From Diploscapter coronatus (taxonomy: Eukaryota > Nematoda > Chromadorea > Rhabditida > Rhabditidae), in the NCBI GenBank assembly GCA_964036155.1, contig OZ038422.1:75167201-75231200 (forward strand): 64,000 nucleotides of DNA, written 5' to 3'. Positions 50,701-60,907 of the stretch are shown piece by piece (within the stretch, counting starts at the first letter, position 1; each line of letters starts with the position of its first letter). Position numbers and translations under genes: made by a program. The notes beneath the pieces were generated by a model. It had not been told where the DNA came from. It ran no database searches and saw only the letters and a program-made list of their open reading frames with translations.

Positions 50701-50834
50701 CCCAGTGCTTCGTTGTCGTAGTCGTGTCTGCCTTTGCCTGAGTCCTTGCTTGGCCGCCACTTTTGCCTTGCCCTGAGGAGAAGTTGAGTGATGAGCTGCA
50801 GCTTCTTCCTTCCAGCTTCTGCTTCGTCTTCTGT
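35791..50834 (-). CDS. PDE4: cAMP-specific 3',5'-phosphodiesterase 4 (dunce/PDE4), long form
   Basis: Hydrolyses cAMP. Exons from the 3' end: 35961-35791, 36088-36009, 36364-36136, 37068-36914, 37295-37114, 37508-37342, 37723-37553, 37846-37769, 37951-37889, 40432-40356, ~40553-40480, 42159-42066, 50834-49927. UCR1 is split between 50834-49927 ([27 protein letters not shown]) and 42159-42066 ([20 protein letters not shown]). UCR2 covers [20 protein letters not shown] and [19 protein letters not shown]. The catalytic domain shows [11 protein letters not shown], the metal site [33 protein letters not shown]-like [34 protein letters not shown] and [25 protein letters not shown] is the conserved PKA site of UCR1. 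The exon before 40480 has an unexplained phase, implying a missing mini-exon in the UCR1-UCR2 linker. Intron 36135-36089 begins GC, not GT. The 908-nt N-terminal exon adds ~300 charged residues. Confidence 0.93.
40958..41344. mobile_element. MITE, 387 bp, TA target duplication, in PDE4 intron
   Basis: Flanked by TA (40956-40957 and 41345-41346). Ends: GAGAGCGCAAGTAG on the left; GAGATCGCAAGCTCCGCC reading inward from the right. Internal sequence matches the element at 13758-14127. Confidence 0.7.
42267..42538 (-). CDS. Candidate PDE4 alternative 5' exon
   Basis: Open from acceptor CGTCAG at 42539 to donor GTATAT, 272 nt, ending in phase 2. The next exon (42159, A|CATGGC) then reads R-HGDDLIV in frame. 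It encodes a Ser-rich segment ([37 protein letters not shown]). It lies only ~110 bp upstream of the UCR1 exon. Confidence 0.5.
44194..44492 (-). CDS. Candidate PDE4 alternative 5' exon
   Basis: Open from acceptor TATCAG to donor GTAAGTACT, 299 nt, ending in phase 2, compatible with the UCR1 exon at 42159. Encodes [45 protein letters not shown] and ends AAKRPK. RRYS is a possible PKA site. Confidence 0.55.
45450..45520 (-). CDS. Candidate PDE4 alternative first coding exon
   Basis: Starts ATG at 45520: [20 protein letters not shown], then EEF and a phase-2 donor (AG|GTCTGC). Short, isoform-specific N-termini of this size are typical of PDE4 genes. Joining to 42159 gives R-HGDDLIV. Confidence 0.5.
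45921..45945. repeat. (AATG)n microsatellite
   Basis: About six tandem copies of aatg. A similar tract lies at 49101-49132. Confidence 0.9.
47441..47793. mobile_element. MITE, 353 bp, TA target duplication
   Basis: Flanked by TA (47439-47440 and 47794-47795). Ends GGGACCGCAAATGG and, reading inward from the right, GGAACCGCAAACTTCGCTCC. Its right part matches the copy in SPTLC1 intron 3 over ~100 bp. Confidence 0.75.
49101..49132. repeat. (GAAT)n microsatellite
   Basis: Eight tandem gaat/aatg units in a PDE4 intron. Confidence 0.9.
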
Positions 50835-51256
50835 CTGTTAGCGTTTCGAATTGGTGGACGCCGCCCGAGGCAATGATTATCGAAGTAATTGTGGAGTGAT
50901 GGAGTGAATAGAGAAATGGGCTAGAAGGATGGGGGCAATGGGGATAGGAAGGATAAGCTGTAGAGGAAGGGGAGGGATGAGAGAGACAAAGAGATGGAGA
51001 GGTGGGAACAAGTGATCCTAGTCCTTGTGCTTGGCTGCTTGGCTTGGACTGCTTTGCTGCTTGTGCTGATGGCTAGAAGACGAGAGCTTTAGCTCGCGAA
51101 AGGGAGCGAAGAGAGGGCAAAGAGAGGCTCTGGAGAATGGAATGGAGAAGAGAAAAGAGACAAGAGAAGACAAGAAAGGGGAGGGAAAAGGAAAAGCTGA
51201 AAGAAATAGAGAGGATTGAGCAGCTCTACTGCAATGCAATGCAGCAAAGCAACACC

Positions 51257-51284
51257 ACTCTCTCTCTCTCTCTCTCTCTCTCTC
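51257..51284. repeat. (CT)n microsatellite
   Basis: Fourteen CT units, upstream of the large PDE4 N-terminal exon. Shorter CT tracts lie at 43677-43691 and 44727-44743. Confidence 0.9.
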
Positions 51285-51606
51285 ATCCTCTGTCTGCTTC
51301 TCTGCATCTCTACACTCTCGATGTGAATGAAATGAAGCTGCACAGAGTGAGGGAGTCTGGAACCCGATAAGAAGAGAACAAGGATATATGCAATGTAGAA
51401 TGGCTCTGAATAAGGCGTTCAAGAAACACAGCCAGGGTCACGCAGCTGAGCCTTCCTTCCTGCACTAATTATATGGCATTATATTGTACAGAGGGAAGTA
51501 AGTCCATTTAGGGATATGATAACGTTACACATGAAAATCACACATGCGCTACCATTTGGGTAAGATAGAAGTAACGCCTAGATATTGTATGTTAGATGTA
51601 TGATAC

Positions 51607-51781
51607 CTCCTGCTGCCAGGCACAAACCAGACAGTATGTCTTCGGGATGCCATTTCGCTTCCCAGCCCCAATCCCAACTTGATGTCCTTTTCGTCGATAG
51701 CACACGAATTGGAGGTGGAATCTGATGATGCACCGCTAACTGAGGATAGGGTCGACAGTTTGAAGGAGTGAATGATTTGCT
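51607..51781 (-). CDS. Candidate PDE4 upstream exon
   Basis: Open from acceptor ATTCAG to donor GTATCA, 175 nt, entering in phase 1 and ending in phase 2. Encodes EQIIHSFKLSTLSSVSGASS, then DIKLGLGLGSEMASRRHTVW and FVPGSRR. An internal ATG (MASRRHTV) could serve as an isoform start. The exon phase fits the UCR1 exon at 42159. Confidence 0.45.
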
Positions 51782-51827
51782 CTGAATTGCTATGCAGTCA
51801 ATTATGAAGTATGGAAGTATGTAAATA

Positions 51828-52338
51828 CAGAGTGTTCATTTATAACTTTAGTACTTATTTTTGCTCTAAAATGTTTCCTAATAGTTATTTTTGAAAACGG
51901 TCAACAGGAACTTATTCTTTGCAGCGGGAAAAATATGAAAATGTCTGCTTTCACCCACTTTCCACCTACAGTATGGCCTGGGCGTACTAATAGTGGGGTA
52001 AAAATGCTGTTTTTCCTTAACATCGAGCCTCTGTTTTTCGCTCACAACTCGCTTCGATTCAATGCTAATTGAAAACGTTTTTTTTCTTCAGATTCCGAAT
52101 CAGTATAAAATTTTGCATATTTTTCATACCTAATTTGACCAGAAAGGTAAAAATAAAAATTGTCGATTTTTCTGCAGCTAAGTCTGGAAATGGGTCCGTC
52201 ACCGGTATGCCCAGGTCATACTGTAGATGGAAAATTGGTGAACTCATACATTTTCGCATTTCTCTCACTGCCGAAAATAAGATCCCGTTGACCGTTTTCA
52301 AAAATAACTATTAGGAAAACTTATAAATGAACACCCTG
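51828..52338. mobile_element. Mariner-like non-autonomous element, 511 bp
   Basis: Flanked by TA (51826-51827 and 52339-52340). Terminal inverted repeats of ~75 bp start CAGAGTGTTCATTTATAA on the left and CAGGGTGTTCATTTATAAG on the right strand. They share an inner block (ctaatagttatttttgaaaa). No transposase ORF is present. It lies in the PDE4 5' region. Confidence 0.85.
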
Positions 52339-54845
52339 TATGCATGTGATGAAATGGTTGCGACAAACAACTGAATAAAACGTAAAAAGTCAGTCATTGA
52401 GTTTCTCTCGATTGAAATATGGAATGGAAAGAATTACTGCATGCAAAATTATATGTCTGATGACAGAATTGCAGAGTGACTGAACAGTGAATGAGGATTG
52501 TTTACTGCCTCTGCATATTTCTGCACACAAAGACTGGCAACTCACCATTCACATTTGCTTTCCAATCGAGAAACAGACAGGCAGAAAATTGCTCGAAATG
52601 CCTATGCGGAAGGACAATAAATCAGAAGAATCTTTGAGCAGAGGTATTACTTGGTTGAAATACAAAAAATGAGAATGAAGTTAAAGTTCGTAAGAAACGA
52701 GGAAGGAAAAGCTGAAGAAGAAGACAAATGGAAAAGAAGAGAAAACAGCGGAGGCAATTAACTGATTTACACAGTTGGATGTGGGGAGTAGAGCTCTCGA
52801 GCTGCAAGGGAAACAGAAGTAGAAGCAGGCCAGAACAACAACAACAAATAGTATAGAATTGAAGATGGGAGGAGAAAGGGGAAGGATTGGAATGAATGAC
52901 GAGAAACTGAGGATGAGGGAATGGACGAATGAAGATCGAAGATGAAGTGAAACGAAATGACAGAAGGACGACCATAAGGAAAAGACAATTTAAGGCTTGT
53001 CCTGATATATTGGTATATGGAAAGCAGACTGGAAGCCAAGAGCACCTCTTCAAAGCACAATATGAAATGTGATGACATTTCTCTGCACTACATCATTGCA
53101 GACAGACCCACAATATTCACGTAGAATTCGCGCCCTCGCCCCATAATGAGGTACTTCACCAAAAATACTCACGAAATCTTGATTTCAGTCTCAAAATATA
53201 CCGATAGCCTACGTATGAATGCGATTTCGCTCTTTCCTATTGAAAATCTCATAAACTCAGGCATTCTGTCAGCAATTAAATCTGCCCATTCGTACATACA
53301 ATTCTGGCATACAATAACAGCGCAAAATATGAGATTTTCAGCAAATAACTATAGAAGGAAATGCGTTTTTCGAGATTTCATATATCCACGAGGAAAATAT
53401 GACTGATGCACTACGAGAAGGAGAAAAAGTTAGGTGGAAGTGCAGGGTTTTAAGTTAGGAAGGAGGAGGAAGGAAGCAATTCAAAGTGGGACGAAAATTG
53501 AATTGAATTGAATTCGATGATGACGTTGCGAAGATGAAGAAATGAAAAGGATGGGCGACAAAAATCAGAGAGGCGGAGTTTCGAGTTGAAAATTGATAAA
53601 TCTTATGACGAAAAGCTGAGAATTCAGAGAGTAAATGCACAAAGTTGCATAGTTCAGAACGTCTGCTCGAAGGGCTTAAAACAAGGCTGAAATACACGAA
53701 TTGAATGAATTGCTCACTTACAGCCCTCTGCAGACAGGCAGTCTAGCTACTTCTGTTTCACTCTCAATTACAAACCAAATTGCTCTGCGTCATTCTGAAA
53801 GATACACGCACTCAATATTTAGGCCATTTCAGAGGAATTGCATGATCAGTTGGATGAAGATCTGCTATGATATTAAAGAACTCAGGACATGGATATATTT
53901 TAATTGAGTGAAAAAGAACTAAAAACTGCTGCATGACTGCGTAAGGCAATAGCAGATTGAAGGACGGAGGCTAAGAGTCGAAGGGCAAATTGTCGAGTTC
54001 AACACTGGGAATGGAAACGAGACGAAAGAGGAGAAGAGGCTGAATGCTGAGGGGAAAGCTGAAAGACGAAGAAATATGAAATAGAGAACTCGATAGCTGT
54101 GTGGTTGTGTACCAGTAGAACTGGGAAAGGGACTGGAAAGGAAACGGAACAGCAGAAGAAAGAAGGAAAGGGCACAGAAGCAGAAGAGTGTAACGACGCA
54201 ACGACACAAGATCATGTTTATGTACTAAAATTCTGAATGCTGAAACGAAACTCTAAACATTACAAATAGTTGAGTTAAAAATTGCAAAGAATTCTACGCA
54301 AAAAGGGCGAAAGAAAGGAGGAAGAAGGATTGCATTTCGAATTCGAGCCTTCAGCTTCTGCCTTCACAAGGCCGATTCGTCGTCTTTCTCCTTTGTCTCT
54401 TTTTGTCCAGCTTTATCTATCTTCTATCCATTTCGCTCCTTTCCTTTCCATTCTCTAACTCTAGTATTTTTCTTCTCTCTGCTTCGGTTTTTATTAGTTG
54501 ACTTATTTTTTGGTCTGATTTAACAAAGCAAGGATGGCGAGGGGCAGTGTTCTTTCAAAAATCTCCCACGACTTTGTATCCCATCACACAACACAACATT
54601 TAGAGGTCCAAATCAGATTTCAGATGATTTTTGAAAGGGGTGATGAAAGAAATGTTCTGGGAGTTTTGGGAACTTTGTTATTCTTTTCCATGACGAAATA
54701 AAGCTGATCTTTATCATAAAACCTCATGATAATAAAGTGAACTTCATCTGCACAATTTACCACTGAAAAGCGTGATTAATTAAATTATTAAACTTTAGGC
54801 TGCGCATATTTGATTTAAAATAAATAGAAGAAAAGAAAAACTTAC

Positions 54846-54950
54846 CAGTCTTCCCTGAGTGGCGACGCAGTCGAGGCCCAGGGACGTGACTTCCACTGCT
54901 TGCGTCGCGCAGCGCTCAGGCTCCCGTTCATCTGTCTTCCATCACCGGTT
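54846..54950 (-). CDS. Candidate 5' coding exon (MNGSLSAARR...)
   Basis: After an acceptor (ATTGCAG at 54951), an ATG at 54931 opens MNGSLSAARRKQWKSRPWAS, then TASPLREDW, and ends in phase 2 at donor GTAAGT. Direct joining to the UCR1 exon (A|CAT) would make TGA, so it must join a different acceptor or belong to another transcript. Confidence 0.35.
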
Positions 54951-55158
54951 CTGCAATCATTCCATTCAATACAAACTCTTGGAAAAGGTACAAATACTCC
55001 TATACTGTTGATACCAAAATCTGGAAAGTCGAAAATGAGGGGAGAATGAAGCGATTTTAGGCCAATCCCTCCTTTTCACGTGCTATTTCTCGATTTTCTA
55101 ATTACTAAAAATAGCTGTGTACTACTTCGCACCTCCCGATCTCGGTATAAACAATACG

Positions 55159-55734
55159 TCTACGACTTTTTGGCTTCCTTTATCCGTTAGACATGGACTA
55201 ATCCAGTCGAAATTTGTATCACATGTTCACTGATACATTCCTCATATATCCTCGAAGTTTCAGCCCGATCCGATTTATAGTATGATTCTATAAAAACATT
55301 TTCCTGAAAATTATCCTTAACTATGGAATTTTACCAAAATGTCAATGAACGCACAGAAAGAAAACTTACAAATCATATATGAAATATGATATTAGTATAA
55401 ATGATACTGATCCTGGAAACATATCTACTGCGTTTATTCTGAGATCAGACACATGTTCTGATGTCACGCTGCTGGGCTTCGACACGGCTTCAAACATTCA
55501 GCTTCGGTTTAGCTATGGAAAATAGGTCAATTTTTGAAGAAATTTTTCTTAACATTTTTGGTCAATTTCCATAGTTAAGGATAATTTTCAGGAAAAATTT
55601 GACAAAATCATACTATAAATCGGATCGGGCTGAAACTTCGAGGATATATGAGGAATGTATCAGTGAACATGTGATAAAAATTTCGACCGGACTAGTCCAT
55701 GTCTAACGGATAAAGGAAGCCAAAAAGTCGTAGA
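55159..55734. mobile_element. Inverted-repeat element, ~575 bp
   Basis: Arms 55159-55350 and ~55555-55734 are reverse complements, for example ctacgactttttggcttcct on the left and its complement on the right. They include the shared blocks ccgatccgatttatagtatg and tgaaaattatccttaacta. A ~200-bp spacer has no ORF. It resembles a foldback MITE. Confidence 0.85.
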
Positions 55735-56046
55735 GGTACTTATACTTTTTCCAACAGTTTATTAAATGAAAGGACCTTATTATAATATATAATCTAGTAA
55801 TCCCTCAATTACCTCCGTTTTCCCACAAATTGCAACTTTTTCGAGCTTCTCAAACTCCCTCCGACCTAATACGCTGGTCAGGGATATAACGCACGAAGGC
55901 GCGTCTCCCTTCATAGTAGCGTGGTGTAATGAATAACGGAGTTAGATTTTTGCCCTTCTTGAGCGATGAGAGAGAGATCGCCAGTTGAGAAAACGCAGAG
56001 AAACGCGAGAAAAGTTTCAATTTGTGGGAAAACGGTAATATAAGAC

Positions 56047-56192
56047 CTTCTCCTCATAGTGATTACAGCAGCCATAGGTAATTCGAATTCATCATTCACT
56101 TCATCGTCTTTTTCATTCTCATCAGAATCTCCCGCTCCTGCCTCTGGCAAATAGAAGACTGCACTCGAATTGGAATGTGATTCTTCCATCAT
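56047..56192 (-). CDS. Candidate PDE4 distal first coding exon
   Basis: ATG at 56192 opens MMEESHSNSSAVFYLPEAGA, then an acidic stretch (GDSDENEKDDEVNDEFE) and PMAAVITMRRR. It ends in phase 2 at AG|GTCTTA, compatible with the UCR1 exon at 42159 as R-HGDDLIV. If real, the PDE4 locus spans more than 20 kb. Confidence 0.45.
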
Positions 56193-59100
56193 TCGATAGT
56201 TAGAAATAAAAGGACTACTAAAAATCGTAGCTATTCTCTCAGCTTCACAAGCCCCTCTTCCATTCTTCAATGGCAGGTTCCTGTTGTTGTGCAACAACGA
56301 TCAATGTGATCAATGGCACATTGACCTTCTGATTTTTTCACTCAAAATAAACCTAGCTATCGACCTAACACTTCTTTCGTATTGATAAAATTAATCCGTC
56401 CGTTTATTAGACATTAGGGGTGTGAGTATCAGGACCTGCCCATAAATGATAACAGAAATGCATAAGAATGCTGAAGGGGCTTGCGAACTTGAGAGAATAG
56501 TAAATGAAATGGGTAGTCTGTAGAAAATGGCGATGTTCCTCACAGAACCAGTGTTGAAGAAAATAAATGGATGAAAGTGAAGGGAACAAAGTGTGCATGA
56601 AATGTGATAGGGTTGAGCAGAAGCTGGCCATCACTAGCAGAATCATTCCTCTCTGTCTTTGTCTGTCTGTCAGTAAGCATTCGTCCAGGCAGCCACCTGT
56701 CAATAACGCGGTCTCTCAAGCAGTTCATTGATTCTTCCCCCAAAATCACGTCACTGCGTCTTTCCTCATTTCAACATTCTCATCCTTCATTCTTCATATT
56801 TCAACTTTGCATCATCTGCATCATCACAAGCATATGCGTTGTCCATTGCTTACCTCTTATTCAATAAAATCGGCATAGATTGACGAAATCTCGGATGGTT
56901 AGACGATAACACAAGTCACAGATTTCCTAGAACTCGGAATTTAGGATATGAGAGGATATAGTTTGAGCGGGGATTATCCCCGATAAATGATAACGCAGAA
57001 TGGAATGAATAGACAGAGGAAGTGTGATTTTTGATAAGTCTGACAAAGAGAAGGATAAGTGAATGAGTAGATAGCACAATAAGACAAAAGAAACCATAAA
57101 TGGGGGATAATGAAAAAATAAGAAGAGCAATATGCGATTTAAAGACTAAAAGCTGCTGGTTGAAATGTGAAAATAAAGGCCAGCCGCATGTGCAAAATAT
57201 ATTAGAAGCGAGTGAAACTGAAGACATTGAATTGTGCGGAAATTGATGTTGGAATGGCAATCTAGAATTAACACGACCCTCAAAAGCATGATTCAAATTT
57301 GTAAAGTGGGGTAATTTTCAAGTGGATCTTCGGTGAAGCGAGAAAACTTCTCGATAATCCTTTTGTACAATTCAAGAAATATTATTTATTTACAAGGAAA
57401 GAAAAGGGATTTGCACAGTTCAGGTTTAGAGGGTCGTGCGATGTCCAGAAAAAGAGTTGTGCTTTTGAAGGTCGTATCAAATCCAGGCTACCGTTGAAAT
57501 GTCAGAATTGGAGAGTGAAAGCTGAGACAAGGCAGAAAATGCAGATCTGTAATGGAGAATCAACGCAACTCGCAAGATTCACATTTCCTATTTGTCTATT
57601 AAAACTGCAAGATTGCACATATTTACGCATTCATAATGCCTTCTTCTTTCAATGATCGTTGTCTGTTTTCAAAAAATTGAATTGAATGTGAATAAAAAAA
57701 AGAAGGGGAGAAGCGAGGAGGGGAAGACGTATATGGACATGGATATTTGAGCCAATTAGCTGTTTACTGCCTGCAGGGGAGTGCAGGCCGGGATATTAGG
57801 AAATTTAGAAGACGCGCAAAAATAAGACACGAGAAGGAGAAGCCCACATCACGCTGACTGGCCGACTGACTGGCTGCACTGCCTAACTCAAAAAGCCGAT
57901 TAGTGTATCGCTTTGAAGGGTAAATAGAATGGAAGAGGGGAAATGAACAAGGAATTCCAGTTAAAATGATATGTCATCTGATAGGAAAGCTGGACTTCGT
58001 CCATTTTCTGAGGCGAATACTGCATTATAACATCTGCACATCTGGAACTGTTTTGGTTGTAATAATGCAGAAGGGAAGGAGAAAATTAGCTGAAATGGAA
58101 AAATGAACGGAGGCGAATGAAATGAAGGAATGAAGTCAAGCCGCTCAAATCTCGAGATCTATCTCCGCAATCCCATATATCTTTTTATTTTCATTTTATC
58201 TCTCCTCGCCCATTTATCTAGGTTTCTAACGACTTCCTCTCTCTTCGCTTCACTTCATAATTGCCAGTTTTCATTCGAACGACGCACACTCACATTCGGT
58301 TAATCAACGGAATTCTACTCGCTCTTTCCATCGAAACGCTTCATTTCTCCTCAATTAAATTAGATTATATCGTCTATGACAAAATGTCTGAAGTGTGCAT
58401 GAGATGATGCACTGCACAAACAGGCTGATGAATGTTGAAATGTTGAAATTACTTAAATTCATTAGCGAGTTGTTCGCTGTGCTCGCACTGCTCATTCCGT
58501 TTATCCACTCTATTATTTCTTCTCCTTCTTTTCGCTAAACATTTCGACTCTGCGAAAGGAAGCAATTAGCAAATCTGACTGCACATTTCGTATCGAATTT
58601 AACCTAGATTGCAATGTAATAAAGTATCAGCAGTCTTGATATGTGCGAAACTATTACCTTTTCTATCAGCATTTAATGGATCCTTTGTTTCTACGACGTT
58701 GCTTCTGGCAGTCGATTAGTATAATTGAATGTTGCGATGAAGCGATGAAGATCAGCTTGTTCTTTGTCTGTTCGGCTGTCTTCTGTCAGTCAGAAAGTTC
58801 CTGCCTCTGAGTGACGGCCCTGAAAACATAAATAAGTTATGAGTAAATTGGGCTAAACGCAGGCAGCACAAGCTGAAGAAGAAGAAGAAGAAGCTTGGAG
58901 ACGAGGGAGACGAGTGATAAACTGAACATAGAGAGAGGACAGAGAAGAAAAGACAGAAAGACCAGGGCCTCTTCCAACATTCAACACGGGAGGATGATTA
59001 ATTGTTGGCTCTGTTGCTGTTGCCCAGACCCTCGATCATAGCATAACATATCACATTTTTCTGAATTGCAGCCACTTTTTATGCAATTCATTCAGACACA

Positions 59101-59615
59101 CATTCATCCTTTGTACTTTTAGATTTTATACGGATTTAAGTTGTCGAGTAAAATCTTGGAAGACAGAGACACGGAACGTCACTCATATTTGTCGTAGTTT
59201 GATTTGGTGGATTTGGGTGAGGAAGCAGAAAACAAGAAAATGTGCTGGGAATGCGAGAATGCATGTGAAATCGCGATGAAAGTTGACGGAAGAAGAAGAT
59301 GAAGAAAGGCTCTGTGCGCAATGTGCATATAGAGCATAAGGCAGGAGGGAATGCATGAAGGCATGAATGGGAAGCTGCTGCAAAACAGAACAGCAGGACA
59401 GCAGAGAAGTGAATTCGGAATTGGAAATGAATCAAAGAAAGGAAGGGAAGAGAAGAATGCATGACTGCCTGGCTGCTTTACATGGCAACTTCACAAATGA
59501 AGAGGCCTTCATTTCTGTAGACTTTCAATGAAAATCAGCTTTTTCATTGGCTACTGAAACAGCAACACTATATATGTAAGGCTAGGGGATAGCTTTTGGT
59601 AGGCTATAGCACCAC

Positions 59616-59673
59616 CAGGAGCGAGATGGAATTCCGATTTCGATTTTTCAAAACTCAACTTCGCCTCACCCTG
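59616..59673. mobile_element. 58-bp hairpin element related to 18857-18920
   Basis: Ends CAGGAGCGAGATGG and, reading inward from the right, CAGGGTGAGGCGAAGTT. The core is ttccgatttcgatttttcaa, close to the copy in the RNase H intron. Confidence 0.45.
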
Positions 59674-59703
59674 ATCATCACTTTGTCGTTTTTCTCCCTC
59701 TAC

Positions 59704-59916
59704 TATCGCCAATCCCGACTATATTTTCACCAAATGGCGAATCTGCTTCAAAGCTAAAATCGAAAACAAGCCATAAACAGCAACACAGGAAGCACGTGGG
59801 CGGGACGAAATGGAGAAAAGCGAAGTGCTCATTCACGGTCTACGGTTGCTTGTTTATGATTTTAGCTTTGGAGCAGACTTGCCATTCGGTGAAAATATAG
59901 TCGGGACTGGCGATAG
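59704..59916. repeat. Inverted repeat, ~70-bp arms
   Basis: Arms 59704-59782 and 59846-59916 share, in opposite orientation, cgactatattttcacc, ggcgaa.ctgctt and caaagctaaaatc. The spacer is ~65 bp. Possibly a foldback element; it adjoins the small hairpin element. Confidence 0.8.
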
Positions 59917-60083
59917 CATTGTATAGATTATTATGTGATTCGGCCTGCCCAAACCTATTCCTAGCCATAATCATACAGCCTTGACGAATTTATGAATGAA
60001 TGAACTTTAGTAAAATCATTTCTGTAGAAGTTAAGAGAAAAATGCTAACACAGCCCGGGTGATGTCTGCGAATGCGAGCTTAT

Positions 60084-60210
60084 TTATCCATCCTGCGTTT
60101 CCTTTGCTTCGTCTTTCCGTAACGAGCGTCTTCCTCAGGCCAATTGTCTATGTTGTCTATAGCTCTGTGTGAGATCTCCTTCTTCTTCTTCTTCTGCTTA
60201 CTCACTCTAA
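60084..60210 (-). CDS. Candidate orphan C-terminal exon
   Basis: After AAATTAG at 60211, one frame (entering in phase 2) reads VSKQKKKKKEISHRAIDNID then NWPEEDARYGKTKQRKRRMD-K and a stop. The composition (acidic patch then basic tail) looks like a real nuclear/nucleolar protein C-terminus, but I could not find preceding exons and recognise no family. It could also be chance. Confidence 0.3.
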
Positions 60211-60907
60211 TTTGTTAGTGCCGAATGCATGAATGAATGCGCGATTTTCGATTTCTTGTCAAATTATCTGCAAGATTGTTTTCAACCGTTTTTGCAGGCG
60301 TTCTCATCAAAACAGTTGATATTTGCAATATCTAATGGCACTGTCCTTGTACTTCATTCTTGATTGTTCATTATCTGCGATCAGAATAATTTATTTGCGC
60401 TTTAGTTGCATCGTTCAGTTTTCAATTCTAACGCTATGATCATCTTTTGTTTGTGATTACATCAGTCAGACAGCTTTAGTGTTATTCACATGCGATTCTC
60501 ATGCAGTCATTTCATCATTCATTGCAATTCACGCAATTTCTGAGTGAACTTATTTTCAGTTTTAAAGTACCAAATTTATTGATTAAACTCCTTTCTATAT
60601 CAAATTGTATCAAAGGCACCGTACATCTGGAAATAGAATACCCGATTTGGTATGTAAAGGCAAAGTCGAACGAGTAAATCAAAATCAAGAAAATGTAAAT
60701 GTAAAGAATATGGCAAAACTATGAGGTTCGTATGAATGAGATTGCATCGTTTGCAGTGAGAAGGGAAGATTAATCTAATCTCTTGTTTATCCATCTATCA
60801 CATGCGATTTACAAGAAGAAAATATGTGAATTGCAAAATGTGTTGATGAGATTGTGCTTGTGAGAATCTTTGCTCGAATAAATTAGAGGATTACGAGTTT
60901 GCAGGGA

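Larger units (their letters stand above)
56193..60083. other. Gene-poor stretch
   Basis: Purine- and pyrimidine-rich low-complexity sequence with GAATG and GAA runs (e.g. 58876-58894). No coding exon could be supported. It may hold distal PDE4 promoters or regulatory DNA. Confidence 0.4.

Noticed and set aside
50414..50776. 120-codon plus ORF rich in Cys/Ser
   Set aside because: Antisense to the 908-nt PDE4 N-terminal exon.
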